A stretch of 49,992 nt of DNA, taken from positions 1-49,992 of the forward strand of contig JAESUW010000041.1 in NCBI GenBank assembly GCA_016760525.1, read 5' to 3'. Shown in pieces: positions 38,230 through 47,101 of this stretch. The position numbers and the translations under genes are program-made. Source of the stretch: Labilibaculum sp. GTDB taxonomy: Bacteria; Bacteroidota; Bacteroidia; Bacteroidales; Marinifilaceae. Position 1 is the first letter of the stretch; each line of letters starts with the position of its first letter. Below the pieces are notes generated by a model. It was not told where the DNA came from. It saw only the letters and a program-made list of their open reading frames with translations, and did not search any database.

Positions 38230-39804
38230 ATGTTTAAAAAATATATTACCAGAATTTTAATTGTTGCAGTTTTGGGTGGATTCACAGCTTGTTCTGATGA
38301 TTTCACAAATCTTACCCCATTGGGTAGTGCAACCGAATCAAATTTTTTTCAATCTCAGGCCGATGCCGAAGCGGCTGTAAATGCGATGTATTATTATATG
38401 GGCGATGAGGATATGTTCTCTCGTGGATTTATGTGGTACATCAATGCTTCCGACGATATGGTAACTGGTCGTCCAAATGGTACGGCTGATAACATTAAGA
38501 ATTTTAATCTTACAGGAGACGAAGGATATTCCAGTTGGATGTACCCACAGTGTTTTAAAATTATAAGAAGAGCTAACGATGTTTTGGCTAATGTCACAGA
38601 TATGGATATCGACCAAAACCTTAAAAATCGATATTTGGGTGAAGCACTATTTATGAGAGGATTCCACTATTTCTGGGTTGCCTCAACCTATGGTAACGAT
38701 GTAAGTGGTGGAGTGCCAATTGTAACAGTCGAAAACATGAAGGAGATTCAATTTACCCGTCCGGCAAGTGTTGTTGAGAATTATCAGCAAATTGTAGCCG
38801 ATCTGACTGAAGCCGTAGAGTTATTACCACTTTACACAGAATATTCTTCGGAGAATAAAGGACGCGCACACAAAGATGCCTGTTATGCCTACATTGCCAA
38901 AACTTACTTGTATTGGGCGCAGTACGATAATACCAAATGGGGAAAAGTTATTGAATATTGCGATAAAGTAACCAATTCGGGTTCAGGAAGAGCTTTAATA
39001 GATACCGATACTCCGGAACAAGATTTTCGTGACGTTTTTAAATATCAGAATGAATTTGGATCAGAGTACATTTGGTCGGTAACATCGGGTATCGATAGAG
39101 GAAGTAAGCTTATTGGTGTGATGTTGGAGAACAAAGGCTGGGGAGTGTATAACGGCTGGGGATATTATACACCTACTGAAGAATTGTATGAAGAATTTGA
39201 AGCAGGAGATCAACGCAGGGAAGCCACCATTCTTAAATTTGGAGATGAATTTCAGTTTTGGGGAGAAGCCCGAAGGTACCAGTCAACTAACTCTTTGTCA
39301 GGATTTCAATTTAACAAATACATGGACATCTATTCCTACGAAGACCCCATTGGAAATGGTTTAATTAATGCAAATGGTAATGCTTTGTATACCATTCAGG
39401 ATGTGCCAATTCTGCGATATGCCGAAATACTGTTAATGAAAGCAGAAGCAAAACTCATGATAAGTGAAAATGCTGATGCAGAAATAAATGCAGTTCGGAA
39501 CAGGGCAGGATTAAGCTCGAAAACAAATTGTACACTTGACGATTTAAAACACGAACGCAGAGTAGAATTTGCAGGAGAGTTTGCCAATCGGCATCGCGAT
39601 TTGGTACGTTGGGGCGATGCCAAAGAAGTTTACAGCAAGCCTTTACATGGACGTATCCATTCCGATAAAACAGATCCTGATTCAGGTTATACGGTTGAAG
39701 AAGTTTGGGCAGCACGTAATTACAAGCCCGAAATTCATAATATTTGGATGATTCCAAACGAAGTAATCGAAAGTTCAGGAATTCCACAAAACCAAGGTTG
39801 GTAA
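38230..39804 (+). CDS. SusD/RagB-family outer-membrane lipoprotein
   Basis: A 524-residue surface lipoprotein (lipobox FTAC, Cys21) that acts as substrate-capturing lid for the SusC-like pore. The N-terminal segment (LTPLGSATESNFFQSQADAEAAVNAMY) and helical TPR-like scaffold (ALFMRGFHYFWVASTYGNDVSGGVPIV) are family hallmarks. The C-terminal SusD domain holds ILRYAEILLMKAEA and ends IWMIPNEVIESSG. Length is normal. It pairs one-to-one with the SusC gene upstream. Confidence 0.95.
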   Translation: MFKKYITRILIVAVLGGFTACSDDFTNLTPLGSATESNFFQSQADAEAAVNAMYYYMGDEDMFSRGFMWYINASDDMVTGRPNGTADNIKNFNLTGDEGYSSWMYPQCFKIIRRANDVLANVTDMDIDQNLKNRYLGEALFMRGFHYFWVASTYGNDVSGGVPIVTVENMKEIQFTRPASVVENYQQIVADLTEAVELLPLYTEYSSENKGRAHKDACYAYIAKTYLYWAQYDNTKWGKVIEYCDKVTNSGSGRALIDTDTPEQDFRDVFKYQNEFGSEYIWSVTSGIDRGSKLIGVMLENKGWGVYNGWGYYTPTEELYEEFEAGDQRREATILKFGDEFQFWGEARRYQSTNSLSGFQFNKYMDIYSYEDPIGNGLINANGNALYTIQDVPILRYAEILLMKAEAKLMISENADAEINAVRNRAGLSSKTNCTLDDLKHERRVEFAGEFANRHRDLVRWGDAKEVYSKPLHGRIHSDKTDPDSGYTVEEVWAARNYKPEIHNIWMIPNEVIESSGIPQNQGW

Positions 39805-39894
39805 CTGATTAAAAGTACTGTCAGTGATGATGATCACTGGCAGTTGTTTCTGGATTTTATCAATGGAAAAGTTTATTTCTTTAAAACTCCACAT

Positions 39895-40695
39895 ATGTAT
39901 TTTAGAATTTTGACAATGTTTATGGCATTGAGTTTTTCCACGGCTATTTATTCTCAGCAATGGAATTTTCAAGGCGGACATTCGCACAACGATTATTACC
40001 AGAAAAGACCTCTGTTTGAGGCCCTTGAAAATGGAATGGTAAGCGTAGAAGCAGATGTGTTTTTTCGTGAAGGAAAACTATTAGTTGGTCATGATGTTCA
40101 TGAATTGCAGAAGGAGAAATCACTTGAAAAATTATACTTACAGCCATTGTTTCACTTGGCAAAAGATTCTAAAAACAGGCTCTCGCCATTAATATTGATG
40201 ATTGATATCAAAGATCGCGACGAAGCTACCTATGCAGAATTAAAAAAAGTATTGATTCCATATCATGACATACTTAGCAGATGTGTGAATGGTGTGCTGA
40301 TAACCAAACAAGTTACAATTATCCTTTCCGGTGCACGACCTATCGATGTAATACGAAAAGAAAAAGAAAGATATGTTTTTATAGATGGGCGTATTGAAGA
40401 CCTAAACAGGAACGAATCATCACTTCTTTTCCCTTTAATCAGTGAAAACTGGAACGATCATTTTACATGGAAAGGAGAAGGAGAAATATCGCCAAAAGAG
40501 TTTGAAAAGCTTCAGAAGCTAACGGAGAAATGCCATCAGCAAAATAAAATAATTCGTTTTTGGGGCATCCCTATCGAGCAAGCTAAAGCATTAAATTTTT
40601 GGAAAACTCTTAATATGGCTAAAGTAGATCTTTTGGGAAATGACTGCCCGAAATGCCTCAATGAATATTTAGGGAATACGAATAAAGAAAATTGA
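39895..40695 (+). CDS. Secreted GDPD/PI-PLC-like phosphodiesterase
   Basis: A 266-residue exported protein (signal about 1-21, ending YSQQ) with a TIM-barrel phosphodiesterase signature. GGHSHNDY (His29, His31, Asp33), EADVFF (Glu52, Asp54) and VGHDVHEL (His66) align with the two catalytic His and acidic metal ligands of the glycerophosphodiester phosphodiesterase / PI-specific phospholipase C superfamily. It belongs to an uncharacterised subgroup frequent in Bacteroidota, so the actual diester is unknown. The TTG-started extension from 39844 lacks a signal and is rejected. It is the first enzyme after susD, 5 bp before the phosphatase gene. Confidence 0.8.
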   Translation: MYFRILTMFMALSFSTAIYSQQWNFQGGHSHNDYYQKRPLFEALENGMVSVEADVFFREGKLLVGHDVHELQKEKSLEKLYLQPLFHLAKDSKNRLSPLILMIDIKDRDEATYAELKKVLIPYHDILSRCVNGVLITKQVTIILSGARPIDVIRKEKERYVFIDGRIEDLNRNESSLLFPLISENWNDHFTWKGEGEISPKEFEKLQKLTEKCHQQNKIIRFWGIPIEQAKALNFWKTLNMAKVDLLGNDCPKCLNEYLGNTNKEN

Positions 40696-40700
40696 AATAA

Positions 40701-42224
40701 ATGATTAAAAGAATATATCAAATAGTGTGCATTGTACTTTTTGCAGGAGCAATAACAGCTTGTGTACAATCAACAGCCAAAGAAACCGAATTACACGAAA
40801 ACCTGGTTAATTCGGAATCGGAATTTTGGTTTCAACGATCCATATCGCATGTTTTACTCAATAGAATTGTAAGTAAAAAAACACAGGTAGTGTGGAGTAC
40901 AAATTTTCATACTGCAGCACCCGTACCAATAGGAGCTGTTGGCCCTGAGAAGTACACAAAAAAACTACAGGGAATTATTCAGAACGACTCAATAGGACGA
41001 GTATTGAAAGAAGCCGTTGCCGATAACATGAATGTAATTCTGGTAATTGGCGACGGAATGGGGAACATGCACATGGCACTTCCGGTTTACAAGAGATATG
41101 CCGAAAAAAACAAGAAACCAACCATGTTCGAGCAAATTATGAAAGAAGGAACCTGTGGTTATGTGTATACAGGAACCTCGCGCGGATTGGTTACCGGATC
41201 GGCAGCTTCGGGAACAGCCATTGCTTGCGGACAAAAAACGCTGATGAATATGATTGGAGTTGATTCAACAGGAATGATGTTAGAAAGTGCAATGTCTTTG
41301 GCAAAAAAGAAAAATTACAAAACAGCTTTGGTTACCGATGCCGGAATTACCGATGCAACACCAGCGGCATTTTATGCACATATTTTTGATAGAGATTTAG
41401 AAAATAGAGTTGCAATGCAACTTTTGTTATGCGATGAGGTAGACGTTATTTTCGGTGGAGGAGCAAGTCGATTCATACCAAAAGGAACAAAATTTTCAGA
41501 TTTTGAGCAATATGCCGGACAGTTTGATTTTGACTCATCAAGAAAAGATTCATTGAATTTAATTGAAGAATTTAAAAAGAAATCCTATCAGTTTTGTTGT
41601 TCAACAGAACAGTTGGAGCAGTTGAAGAAAGAAAAAAAAGTACTTGGCTTATTTGCAGAAGGGGGACTTCCGGCTCCAATCAACAGGGATTCATCAACAA
41701 TGAACATACCTACCGTAAAAGAAATGGGAGAGAAAGCCTTGGAATTAATAAGCAATAACCAATCACCATATTTTGCAATGATAGAATGTGCCCGTATCGA
41801 TTGGGAAGCACACGACAATGACATAGGTGCCGTTTACGAAGCAGTTGAAGACATGAACAGAGTATTGGAATCGGCTTATGCTTACTACAAAAAAGATCCG
41901 GAAAAAACCTTATTGATTTTTACTTCAGATCATGAAACAGGAGGGCTTGAAATTGCTTATCGTAAAATGCCAAAAGAAGAAGCATTTCGGAAAAAACTGG
42001 CAAATGGCGATGAGTGGATCAATCTTACAAACCCCTTGTCGTATAAACAATACCTTACGAATCTGAATCAGCAAAAGAAAACTGTTTCTAAAGTTTTAAG
42101 CGGATCGCATAGCACACAGGAGTTAAAGCAAAACATTCATCGTTTACTGGGCTTTAAGATTACCGATGAGGAAGCAGAACTTTTACTGTATTCCATGACA
42201 GATTACAAAAAATACAAAGATTAA
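40701..42224 (+). CDS. Alkaline phosphatase lipoprotein (PhoA superfamily)
   Basis: A 507-residue lipoprotein (lipobox ITAC, Cys21), so periplasmic or surface-bound. Metal and catalytic motifs of the alkaline phosphatase fold are complete: VIGDGMGNMH (Asp118), the nucleophile in VTGSAASGTA (Ser167), ITDATPAAFYAH, IECARIDWEAHDND, FTSDHETGG and the closing SGSHSTQE His. The Asp that precedes the nucleophile in E. coli PhoA is Gly here, as in many non-enteric forms. It removes phosphate from monoesters. It follows the phosphodiesterase by 5 bp; one would expose the monoester the other cleaves. Confidence 0.92.
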   Translation: MIKRIYQIVCIVLFAGAITACVQSTAKETELHENLVNSESEFWFQRSISHVLLNRIVSKKTQVVWSTNFHTAAPVPIGAVGPEKYTKKLQGIIQNDSIGRVLKEAVADNMNVILVIGDGMGNMHMALPVYKRYAEKNKKPTMFEQIMKEGTCGYVYTGTSRGLVTGSAASGTAIACGQKTLMNMIGVDSTGMMLESAMSLAKKKNYKTALVTDAGITDATPAAFYAHIFDRDLENRVAMQLLLCDEVDVIFGGGASRFIPKGTKFSDFEQYAGQFDFDSSRKDSLNLIEEFKKKSYQFCCSTEQLEQLKKEKKVLGLFAEGGLPAPINRDSSTMNIPTVKEMGEKALELISNNQSPYFAMIECARIDWEAHDNDIGAVYEAVEDMNRVLESAYAYYKKDPEKTLLIFTSDHETGGLEIAYRKMPKEEAFRKKLANGDEWINLTNPLSYKQYLTNLNQQKKTVSKVLSGSHSTQELKQNIHRLLGFKITDEEAELLLYSMTDYKKYKD

Positions 42225-42237
42225 ATAGAACTTGCTA

Positions 42238-42291
42238 CTCTGTGAAAACTCTGTGTCCTCTGTGGTGAAAAAACAGAACACAATCACAGAG
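42238..42291. repeat. CTCTGTG repeat cluster with inverted copy
   Basis: CTCTGTG occurs at 42238, 42249 and 42258 and inverted as CACAGAG at 42285-42291. It starts 13 bp after the phosphatase stop. Short elements of this kind are widely scattered in Bacteroidota and other genomes as I recall. Possible fold-back structure; function unknown. Confidence 0.65.
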
Positions 42292-42326
42292 AAAAAATAG
42301 AAAAGGGAATTGTATAAAAACAGAGA

Positions 42327-42449
42327 TTGTCCCCAAAGTAATATTTGGCATCGGATAGTCATGTTGAGCGAAGTCGAAACATCTGTTTTTCAAAGCTAAA
42401 GATTCTTCGACAAGCTCAGAATGACAATAAAGTGACACTTTGGGGACAA
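42327..42449. repeat. 123-bp MITE-like element with 13-bp perfect terminal inverted repeats
   Basis: TTGTCCCCAAAGT (42327-42339) and ACTTTGGGGACAA (42437-42449) are exact complements. Nested within them is a second imperfect inverted pair, GTCATGTTGAGCGAAGTCGAA (42358-42378, 21 bp in two parts: GTCATGTTGAGC, GAAGTCGAA) and TTCGACAAGCTCAGAATGAC (42406-42425). The inner unit is a widely dispersed intergenic repeat in Bacteroidota by recollection, often mistranslated as HSELVEES/DFAQHD peptides. No transposase is present. Confidence 0.75.
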
Positions 42450-42512
42450 CCTCAAGAGAATAAAATTTTCAGATAAACAAAGTTGATAAATCAGCAACTA
42501 AACAAACATAGC

Positions 42513-43967
42513 ATGAAATCGCTACAAATAATTGTAAGCATTTGCCTTATTATAATATGCAATTGTGGATTTGGTGCAAACCCAAACAAACAAATATTGC
42601 ATTTTAATGCAGATAAAACATTCAAAATTGTTCAATTTACCGATATTCATTGGGAAAGTGGATTAGAAGGGAACGAAATGACCACACTTTCCATGGAAAT
42701 TATTTTAGATAAGGAAAAGCCGGATTTGGTGGTTTTAACCGGAGACATTGTAACCTCAGGCAATGTTTCGAAAGGCTGGAGCGAAGTGGCAGCACCCATG
42801 ATTCAACGAAAAATAAATTGGGTAGCTGTTTTTGGAAATCATGATTCGGAGGGCGAAATGCCACGAAAAAAAGTTTACGGGATTGTTAGCAAGCTGGAAT
42901 ACAATTTATCGGGGAAAACATTGGATGAAATTTCAGGAGTAGGAAATTTTAACATGTCAATATTATCTTCAAATAATAAAAAGTCGGCAATCCTTTATTT
43001 TTTCGATTCACATGCCTATCCTGAGCCAAATATGCCGGGAGCTTACGACTGGATCAAGAACGATCAGATTTTATGGTACAAAAATATTTCCTCTCAATAC
43101 ACTCAGGAAAATAACAATCAACCACAGCCATCATTGGCCTTTTTTCACATTCCATTGCCCGAATACAAAGAAGTAAGAGCAATGGATAAAGTTGTCGGAC
43201 ATCGGAGTGAAGAAGTTTCTTCTCCGGTAATTAACACAGGATTGTTTTCGGCCATGATCGAAAAACAAGACATTATGGGAGTATTTACCGGACACGATCA
43301 CAACAACGATTTTATTGGGGTTCTCAACAACATCGCATTGGCCTATGGCAGATGTTCAGGGAACAATGGATATGGAGATTTAAGATTAGGAGCCAGGGTA
43401 ATTGAATTGTTTCAGGACGAGTTTCATTTTAATTCATGGATTGCGACTCCGGCTAAAACAGAGTTTCAGTTCACCTATCCAATGAGTAATTTAATGGGAG
43501 AAAGTACAGAACTATTGCCGGCAATAGCAGCAGTAAAGGAATTAAAACAAGGAGTTCGTTACCATTACTTCGAAGGAGAGCTTAAATCGGTAAATGAAAT
43601 TGATGGATTAGATAAAATAAAGTCGGGGATATTGGAAAATATCAGCCTTTCTCCAGCGCAACAAACAGACCATTTTGCTTTTGTATTCGAAACCTGTCTA
43701 AAAATTCCCGACGATGGAATTTATCAATTTTACCTGCTATCCGACGATGGTGCAATACTAAATATAGATGATCATGAAATTATAAATAATGATGGAGGGC
43801 ATAGTGTTCGATTGCGCAGAGGAGCAGTTGGTTTAAAACGTGGTTACCACAAATTTGAACTTCAGTATTTTGAAGATTATATGGGGAATACGCTTGAAGT
43901 TGGTATGTCGAGCGTAAAATCAAGACAGAATAAATTAGATAAGAGTTATTTTTTCATAGAAAAATAG
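42513..43967 (+). CDS. Secreted metallophosphoesterase with C-terminal PA14-like domain
   Basis: A 484-residue exported protein (signal about 1-22, NCGFGA). The calcineurin-type metal motifs are complete: FTDIHWE (Asp44, His46), VLTGDIV (Asp78), GNHDSE (Asn109, His110), a later FFHIPL His and the GHDHNNDF motif. It resembles purple acid phosphatase-like/ICC phosphoesterases. Residues about 385-480 look like a PA14 or sugar-binding beta domain (DDGIYQFYLLSDDGAILNID). The ATG at 42513 is chosen over the TTG at 42483 because it begins the signal peptide. It extends the phosphoester theme of the SusCD locus. Confidence 0.88.
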   Translation: MKSLQIIVSICLIIICNCGFGANPNKQILHFNADKTFKIVQFTDIHWESGLEGNEMTTLSMEIILDKEKPDLVVLTGDIVTSGNVSKGWSEVAAPMIQRKINWVAVFGNHDSEGEMPRKKVYGIVSKLEYNLSGKTLDEISGVGNFNMSILSSNNKKSAILYFFDSHAYPEPNMPGAYDWIKNDQILWYKNISSQYTQENNNQPQPSLAFFHIPLPEYKEVRAMDKVVGHRSEEVSSPVINTGLFSAMIEKQDIMGVFTGHDHNNDFIGVLNNIALAYGRCSGNNGYGDLRLGARVIELFQDEFHFNSWIATPAKTEFQFTYPMSNLMGESTELLPAIAAVKELKQGVRYHYFEGELKSVNEIDGLDKIKSGILENISLSPAQQTDHFAFVFETCLKIPDDGIYQFYLLSDDGAILNIDDHEIINNDGGHSVRLRRGAVGLKRGYHKFELQYFEDYMGNTLEVGMSSVKSRQNKLDKSYFFIEK

Positions 43968-44015
43968 AAGTTAGTTAGTGGTTAGGATTATTTTTTTCGT
44001 TGATTTAGTTTAAGA

Positions 44016-44051
44016 AACGTCAACAGTTTTAGGCTGTTGACGTTCTTTTTT
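44016..44051 (+). terminator. Terminator of the SusCD/phosphatase locus
   Basis: AACGTCAACAG (44016-44026) pairs with CTGTTGACGTT (44034-44044) with a 7-base loop, followed by CTTTTTT. An 11-bp perfect stem, 48 bp after the phosphoesterase stop. Confidence 0.9.
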
Positions 44052-44130
44052 GTTTGGGCTTTTTAAAAATAAATACACTAAAATTGCAATAAAAGATCTT
44101 CTTTAAGGGGTTTGAAATAGTAAATTAGGC

Positions 44131-44138
44131 TAATTTTG
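44131..44138 (+). promoter_or_regulatory. Possible -7 box for the outer-membrane protein gene
   Basis: TAATTTTG is an exact TAnnTTTG match with TTTG at 44111-44114, 16 bp upstream (shorter than usual). It supports a start at 44214 rather than 44136, which would overlap this box. Confidence 0.35.
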
Positions 44139-44213
44139 AGGGTGATTTTACTTACACAAGTGAGCCTTATCATCTTATCCGAAAGATTCGGAGTTATTAT
44201 TTCAAATAAAAAT

Positions 44214-44753
44214 ATGATGAAAAGAGTACTGATTTTATTGATAGTAATTTGTGGAGCATTGGTTTCGAATGCTCAGGTTTTTAATACTTCAGGTATCTTA
44301 AAAGAAGGAGAAGCAGCAATTGGTTTTGAGCCTTCTTTTTTGGTTTATGATGGAACAACTGATTTTCAAATGTTTTTTCATGCGGGAGTTGGTGTAGGAA
44401 GAAACATTGATGTAGGAGCCAAGATTAGTGTTTTGGGTGATGATAACTATTATGGAGGAGATATCGAATTTGGAATCCTTGAAAATTTATCTTTATCAGC
44501 AGGAGCTCATTATTTTCGTGATTTTGCGATAGACGCAACAGCTAATGTTTCAATTCCGTTAGTTGCAGGAACCAAATTAATAACCGGTTTGGATATAGAC
44601 TATATTGTTGATCATTCTACAATGGCAGTATGGTTACCATTGGGTATAAGAGTTAACATTGGAAACGGATGGTCATTAATTATGGAATCGGAGATTGAAC
44701 TGACCAATGATGCATACCATTATTTTGGTGTAGGAATGGCTTATGGTTTTTAA
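44214..44753 (+). CDS. Small outer-membrane beta-barrel-like protein
   Basis: A 179-residue exported protein. The signal peptide MMKRVLILLI to VSNAQ defines the start; upstream in-frame codons from 44136 are rejected because they would bury it. The mature part is a series of amphipathic strands with alternating Gly and aromatic residues (GVGVGRNIDVGAKISVLG, NGWSLIMESEIEL, YHYFGVGMAYGF) and ends in Phe, typical of 8-stranded outer-membrane proteins. I do not recognise a specific family. It is monocistronic, between a terminator and the XRE gene. Confidence 0.7.
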   Translation: MMKRVLILLIVICGALVSNAQVFNTSGILKEGEAAIGFEPSFLVYDGTTDFQMFFHAGVGVGRNIDVGAKISVLGDDNYYGGDIEFGILENLSLSAGAHYFRDFAIDATANVSIPLVAGTKLITGLDIDYIVDHSTMAVWLPLGIRVNIGNGWSLIMESEIELTNDAYHYFGVGMAYGF

Positions 44754-44925
44754 TTCATATGGCTTAAATTATTATGTGTTTTGATTCTATAATATATTTA
44801 TGTTGCATTATGCCGTTGTTGAGATAGCGTATTTTCAATAAAATGTCAGATGACGTAAAGATGACATAAGAATAATACATCAAGCTTATTTGATTTGGTC
44901 TATTTTTGTCATAAAAAATTGGAAC

Positions 44926-45819
44926 ATGAGAAAGGAAAAATTGGCTCAAGGTGTTAAGGAGTTAAGAAAAAACAAGGGCTTATCGCAAGAGGAATTAGCT
45001 AAAAATTCGGGACTATCTTTAAGAACAATACAAAGAGTTGAAAATGGAGAAACTGAACCAACCGGCGAAACTCTTAAAAGAATATCTACTGTTTTAGACC
45101 TTACTCCTAATGAACTAATCAATTGGGAAAGTAAGAAAGAGCCCCTGAAAGAGACAATCAAAACTAAATATGAATATTTACATATTTTTGATAATAAATT
45201 AGTGATTACCAAAACCGCACAAATAAATAATTTAGTTGAAGATTATGGGGAATCTGTAAATAATGCATTTAAAACGTTAATGGTATTTCTTATATGCATT
45301 CCAATATTTGCCACCTTGGCAGTCATTTTCTATAATATTGGAAAAACGGGATTAGCAATATATGCTGGCTCTTTTGCATTTGGTTTTTTAGTGGTAGCAT
45401 TTTATACAATACTATTCACTTCCGGTTCATCATTAATAAAGAGGGGGAATATTTCTAAAATAATGATTAAGAAAGCATTGTATTTCACCTCTGTTGTGAT
45501 CGTATACAGAGAATCTGGTCGGCTTAAAGAACGTGGTTTATTATTAGAGAAAGATCAAATTGATACAATGAAAGATTGTTTGTTATCGGAGAAATTGATA
45601 GAAGAGAAAAATATAAAACTCAAGGTTAATATGTTTAGTTTTCGCAACTTTAATACTGCACTTATCATGATTGCCTTGTTTTATATGTTGATTTCTAAAG
45701 AAATACACCAGATTGGATTTTATTTTGGAGCCATCACACTGTTTGCAAGTGTGGTATTGATAATAAAAATGGTAATAAGATCGATTGGTTCGGCAGATCA
45801 AAAAACCACAAACGCCTAA
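44926..45819 (+). CDS. XRE-family HTH regulator with C-terminal membrane domain
   Basis: A 297-residue protein. Residues 5-62 form a Cro/C1-type helix-turn-helix (GLSQEELAKNSGLSLRTIQ, then ENGETEP, LDLTPNEL). Four hydrophobic segments follow, in two pairs: about 115-165 (VFLICIPIFATLAVIF, FAFGFLVVAFYTILF) and about 240-285 (ALIMIALFYMLIS, FGAITLFASVVLIIKM). The region between the pairs has a compact beta-rich look. So the DNA-binding head seems tethered to the membrane. The start at 44926 lies just downstream of a TATTTTTG box (44901-44908); the longer frame from 44890 would include that box. Target and signal unknown. Confidence 0.8.
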   Translation: MRKEKLAQGVKELRKNKGLSQEELAKNSGLSLRTIQRVENGETEPTGETLKRISTVLDLTPNELINWESKKEPLKETIKTKYEYLHIFDNKLVITKTAQINNLVEDYGESVNNAFKTLMVFLICIPIFATLAVIFYNIGKTGLAIYAGSFAFGFLVVAFYTILFTSGSSLIKRGNISKIMIKKALYFTSVVIVYRESGRLKERGLLLEKDQIDTMKDCLLSEKLIEEKNIKLKVNMFSFRNFNTALIMIALFYMLISKEIHQIGFYFGAITLFASVVLIIKMVIRSIGSADQKTTNA

Positions 45820-45915
45820 TAATGTAGAAAATTAGAAGCCATCTGATTCTGGAAAATGAATCAAGTTTGATTTTGTAATTTGATTACTGGAATTCCTACA
45901 AAAAACTAGACAAAA

Positions 45916-45952
45916 ACCTCAATTCGTTTTCGAATTGAGGTCTCGTTTTTTT
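45916..45952. terminator. Terminator between XRE regulator and hydroxyacid dehydrogenase
   Basis: ACCTCAATTCG (45916-45926) pairs with CGAATTGAGGT (45931-45941), 4-base loop, then CTCGTTTTTTT; also A-rich upstream for minus-strand use. The genes converge here. Confidence 0.85.
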
Positions 45953-45961
45953 AGGTGGAGA

Positions 45962-46903
45962 TTACTTCCCAAACTCATCAATAATTTTTTGAGCCGTAAC
46001 TTCCGATAGTTTAATATTCGATTCATGAGTCCAACCACCAACATGCGGACTAAGCAATACCTTTTCCGATTCAATCAAAGATTTAAATTCTGTAGGAAGT
46101 TCCGATGCATGCAAATCTTCAAAAGAAGTCTTTTCGAATTCCAATACATCCAAACAAGCACCTTTCACCTGACCGGAGTCTAAATTTTTCACTAAATCAG
46201 CAATACGAACCACTTTTCCTCGTGCTGTATTAATAAGGTAAATTGGTTTTTTGAATTTTTTTAGGAATTCATCATTCACCATAAACATCGTTTCTTCTGT
46301 CTGTGGCACATGCAGACTTAAAACATCACATTGCTCAAACAGATCTTCCATTTGTTTTTCTTCACAAAACTCATCCGAGTAATCGAATTTATATTTGTCA
46401 AAGGCAATTACTTTGCAATCGAAACCTTTTAGGCGCTGGGCAAAAGCACCGCCCATATTACCGTATCCAATTATACCAATGGTTTTTCCTTTTATTTCAA
46501 TGCCTCTATTTTCTTCTCGTCGCCACATTCCATTTCTAACTTCCCAATTGCATCGGCACAAATTATTAAAAAGATTCAGTAACATACCAACAGCATGTTC
46601 GCCAACCGCATCCCGGTTTCCCTCCGGAGCATTAAAACATCTAATCCCTTTGCTTTCGGCATATTCTACATCAATATTTTCCAATCCGGCGCCCACACGA
46701 CCAATAAATCTTAAATTGGTCGCTTGGTCCAATTCTTCTTTGTTCAGTTTAAATTTACTGCGGATAATAAAGCCATCAAACTCAGGGAATATCGTCAAAA
46801 GTTCTTCTTTGTTCTTTTCAGGAGCATAAGTGCATTCAAACCCCGCTTCTTCAAGCATTTCTCGTAATCGCGCGTGCGTTGAATCTATAAATAGTATTTT
46901 CAT
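45962..46903 (-). CDS. D-isomer-specific 2-hydroxyacid dehydrogenase (SerA-like)
   Basis: A 313-residue NAD-dependent dehydrogenase. The nucleotide-binding motif GIIGYGNMG is at 143-151. Catalytic residues are Arg228 (NTARG), Glu257 and His287 (SPHVGGWT). The N-terminal segment RFIGRVGAGLENIDV is typical of phosphoglycerate dehydrogenase-related enzymes. No C-terminal ACT domain is present and no serC lies next to it, so 3-phosphoglycerate is possible but the substrate is not determined. Confidence 0.9.
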   Translation of the reverse strand: MKILFIDSTHARLREMLEEAGFECTYAPEKNKEELLTIFPEFDGFIIRSKFKLNKEELDQATNLRFIGRVGAGLENIDVEYAESKGIRCFNAPEGNRDAVGEHAVGMLLNLFNNLCRCNWEVRNGMWRREENRGIEIKGKTIGIIGYGNMGGAFAQRLKGFDCKVIAFDKYKFDYSDEFCEEKQMEDLFEQCDVLSLHVPQTEETMFMVNDEFLKKFKKPIYLINTARGKVVRIADLVKNLDSGQVKGACLDVLEFEKTSFEDLHASELPTEFKSLIESEKVLLSPHVGGWTHESNIKLSEVTAQKIIDEFGK

Positions 46904-46983
46904 TTTTTCAGATATGAGATTGTAGATGTGAGAAGTTTCGAACCTATTTTCTTAGCTAAGGCCGTATATTCTCCAATACCGTA

Positions 46984-47015
46984 CAAAAGTAGATGTAAAT
47001 TTAGAAAATGAACAA
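46984..47015 (-). promoter_or_regulatory. Promoter candidate for the hydroxyacid dehydrogenase
   Basis: On the minus strand TTG (47015-47013), a 21-bp spacer, then TACTTTTG (46991-46984), an exact TAnnTTTG box, about 80 bp upstream of the start codon. Spacing is slightly long. Confidence 0.4.
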
Positions 47016-47101
47016 TTTGTCTGGAAGTATTAATTGTGGGTAATGGGTAATGACTAAAATTTAATTGTTCTTGTTTTAAAATCGAGGGAGATTATAAAAA
47101 A

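Noticed and set aside
42235-42438. Minus-strand ORF with HSELVEES and DFAQHD segments
   Set aside because: It is the translation of dispersed inverted repeats, a common spurious protein call; composition and location are those of the repeats.
44136-44213. Upstream start for the beta-barrel protein
   Set aside because: Would place the signal peptide inside the protein and overlaps a TAnnTTTG box.
44890-44925. Upstream start for the XRE regulator
   Set aside because: The extra 12 codons overlap a candidate -7 box, and the HTH family begins at the later Met.
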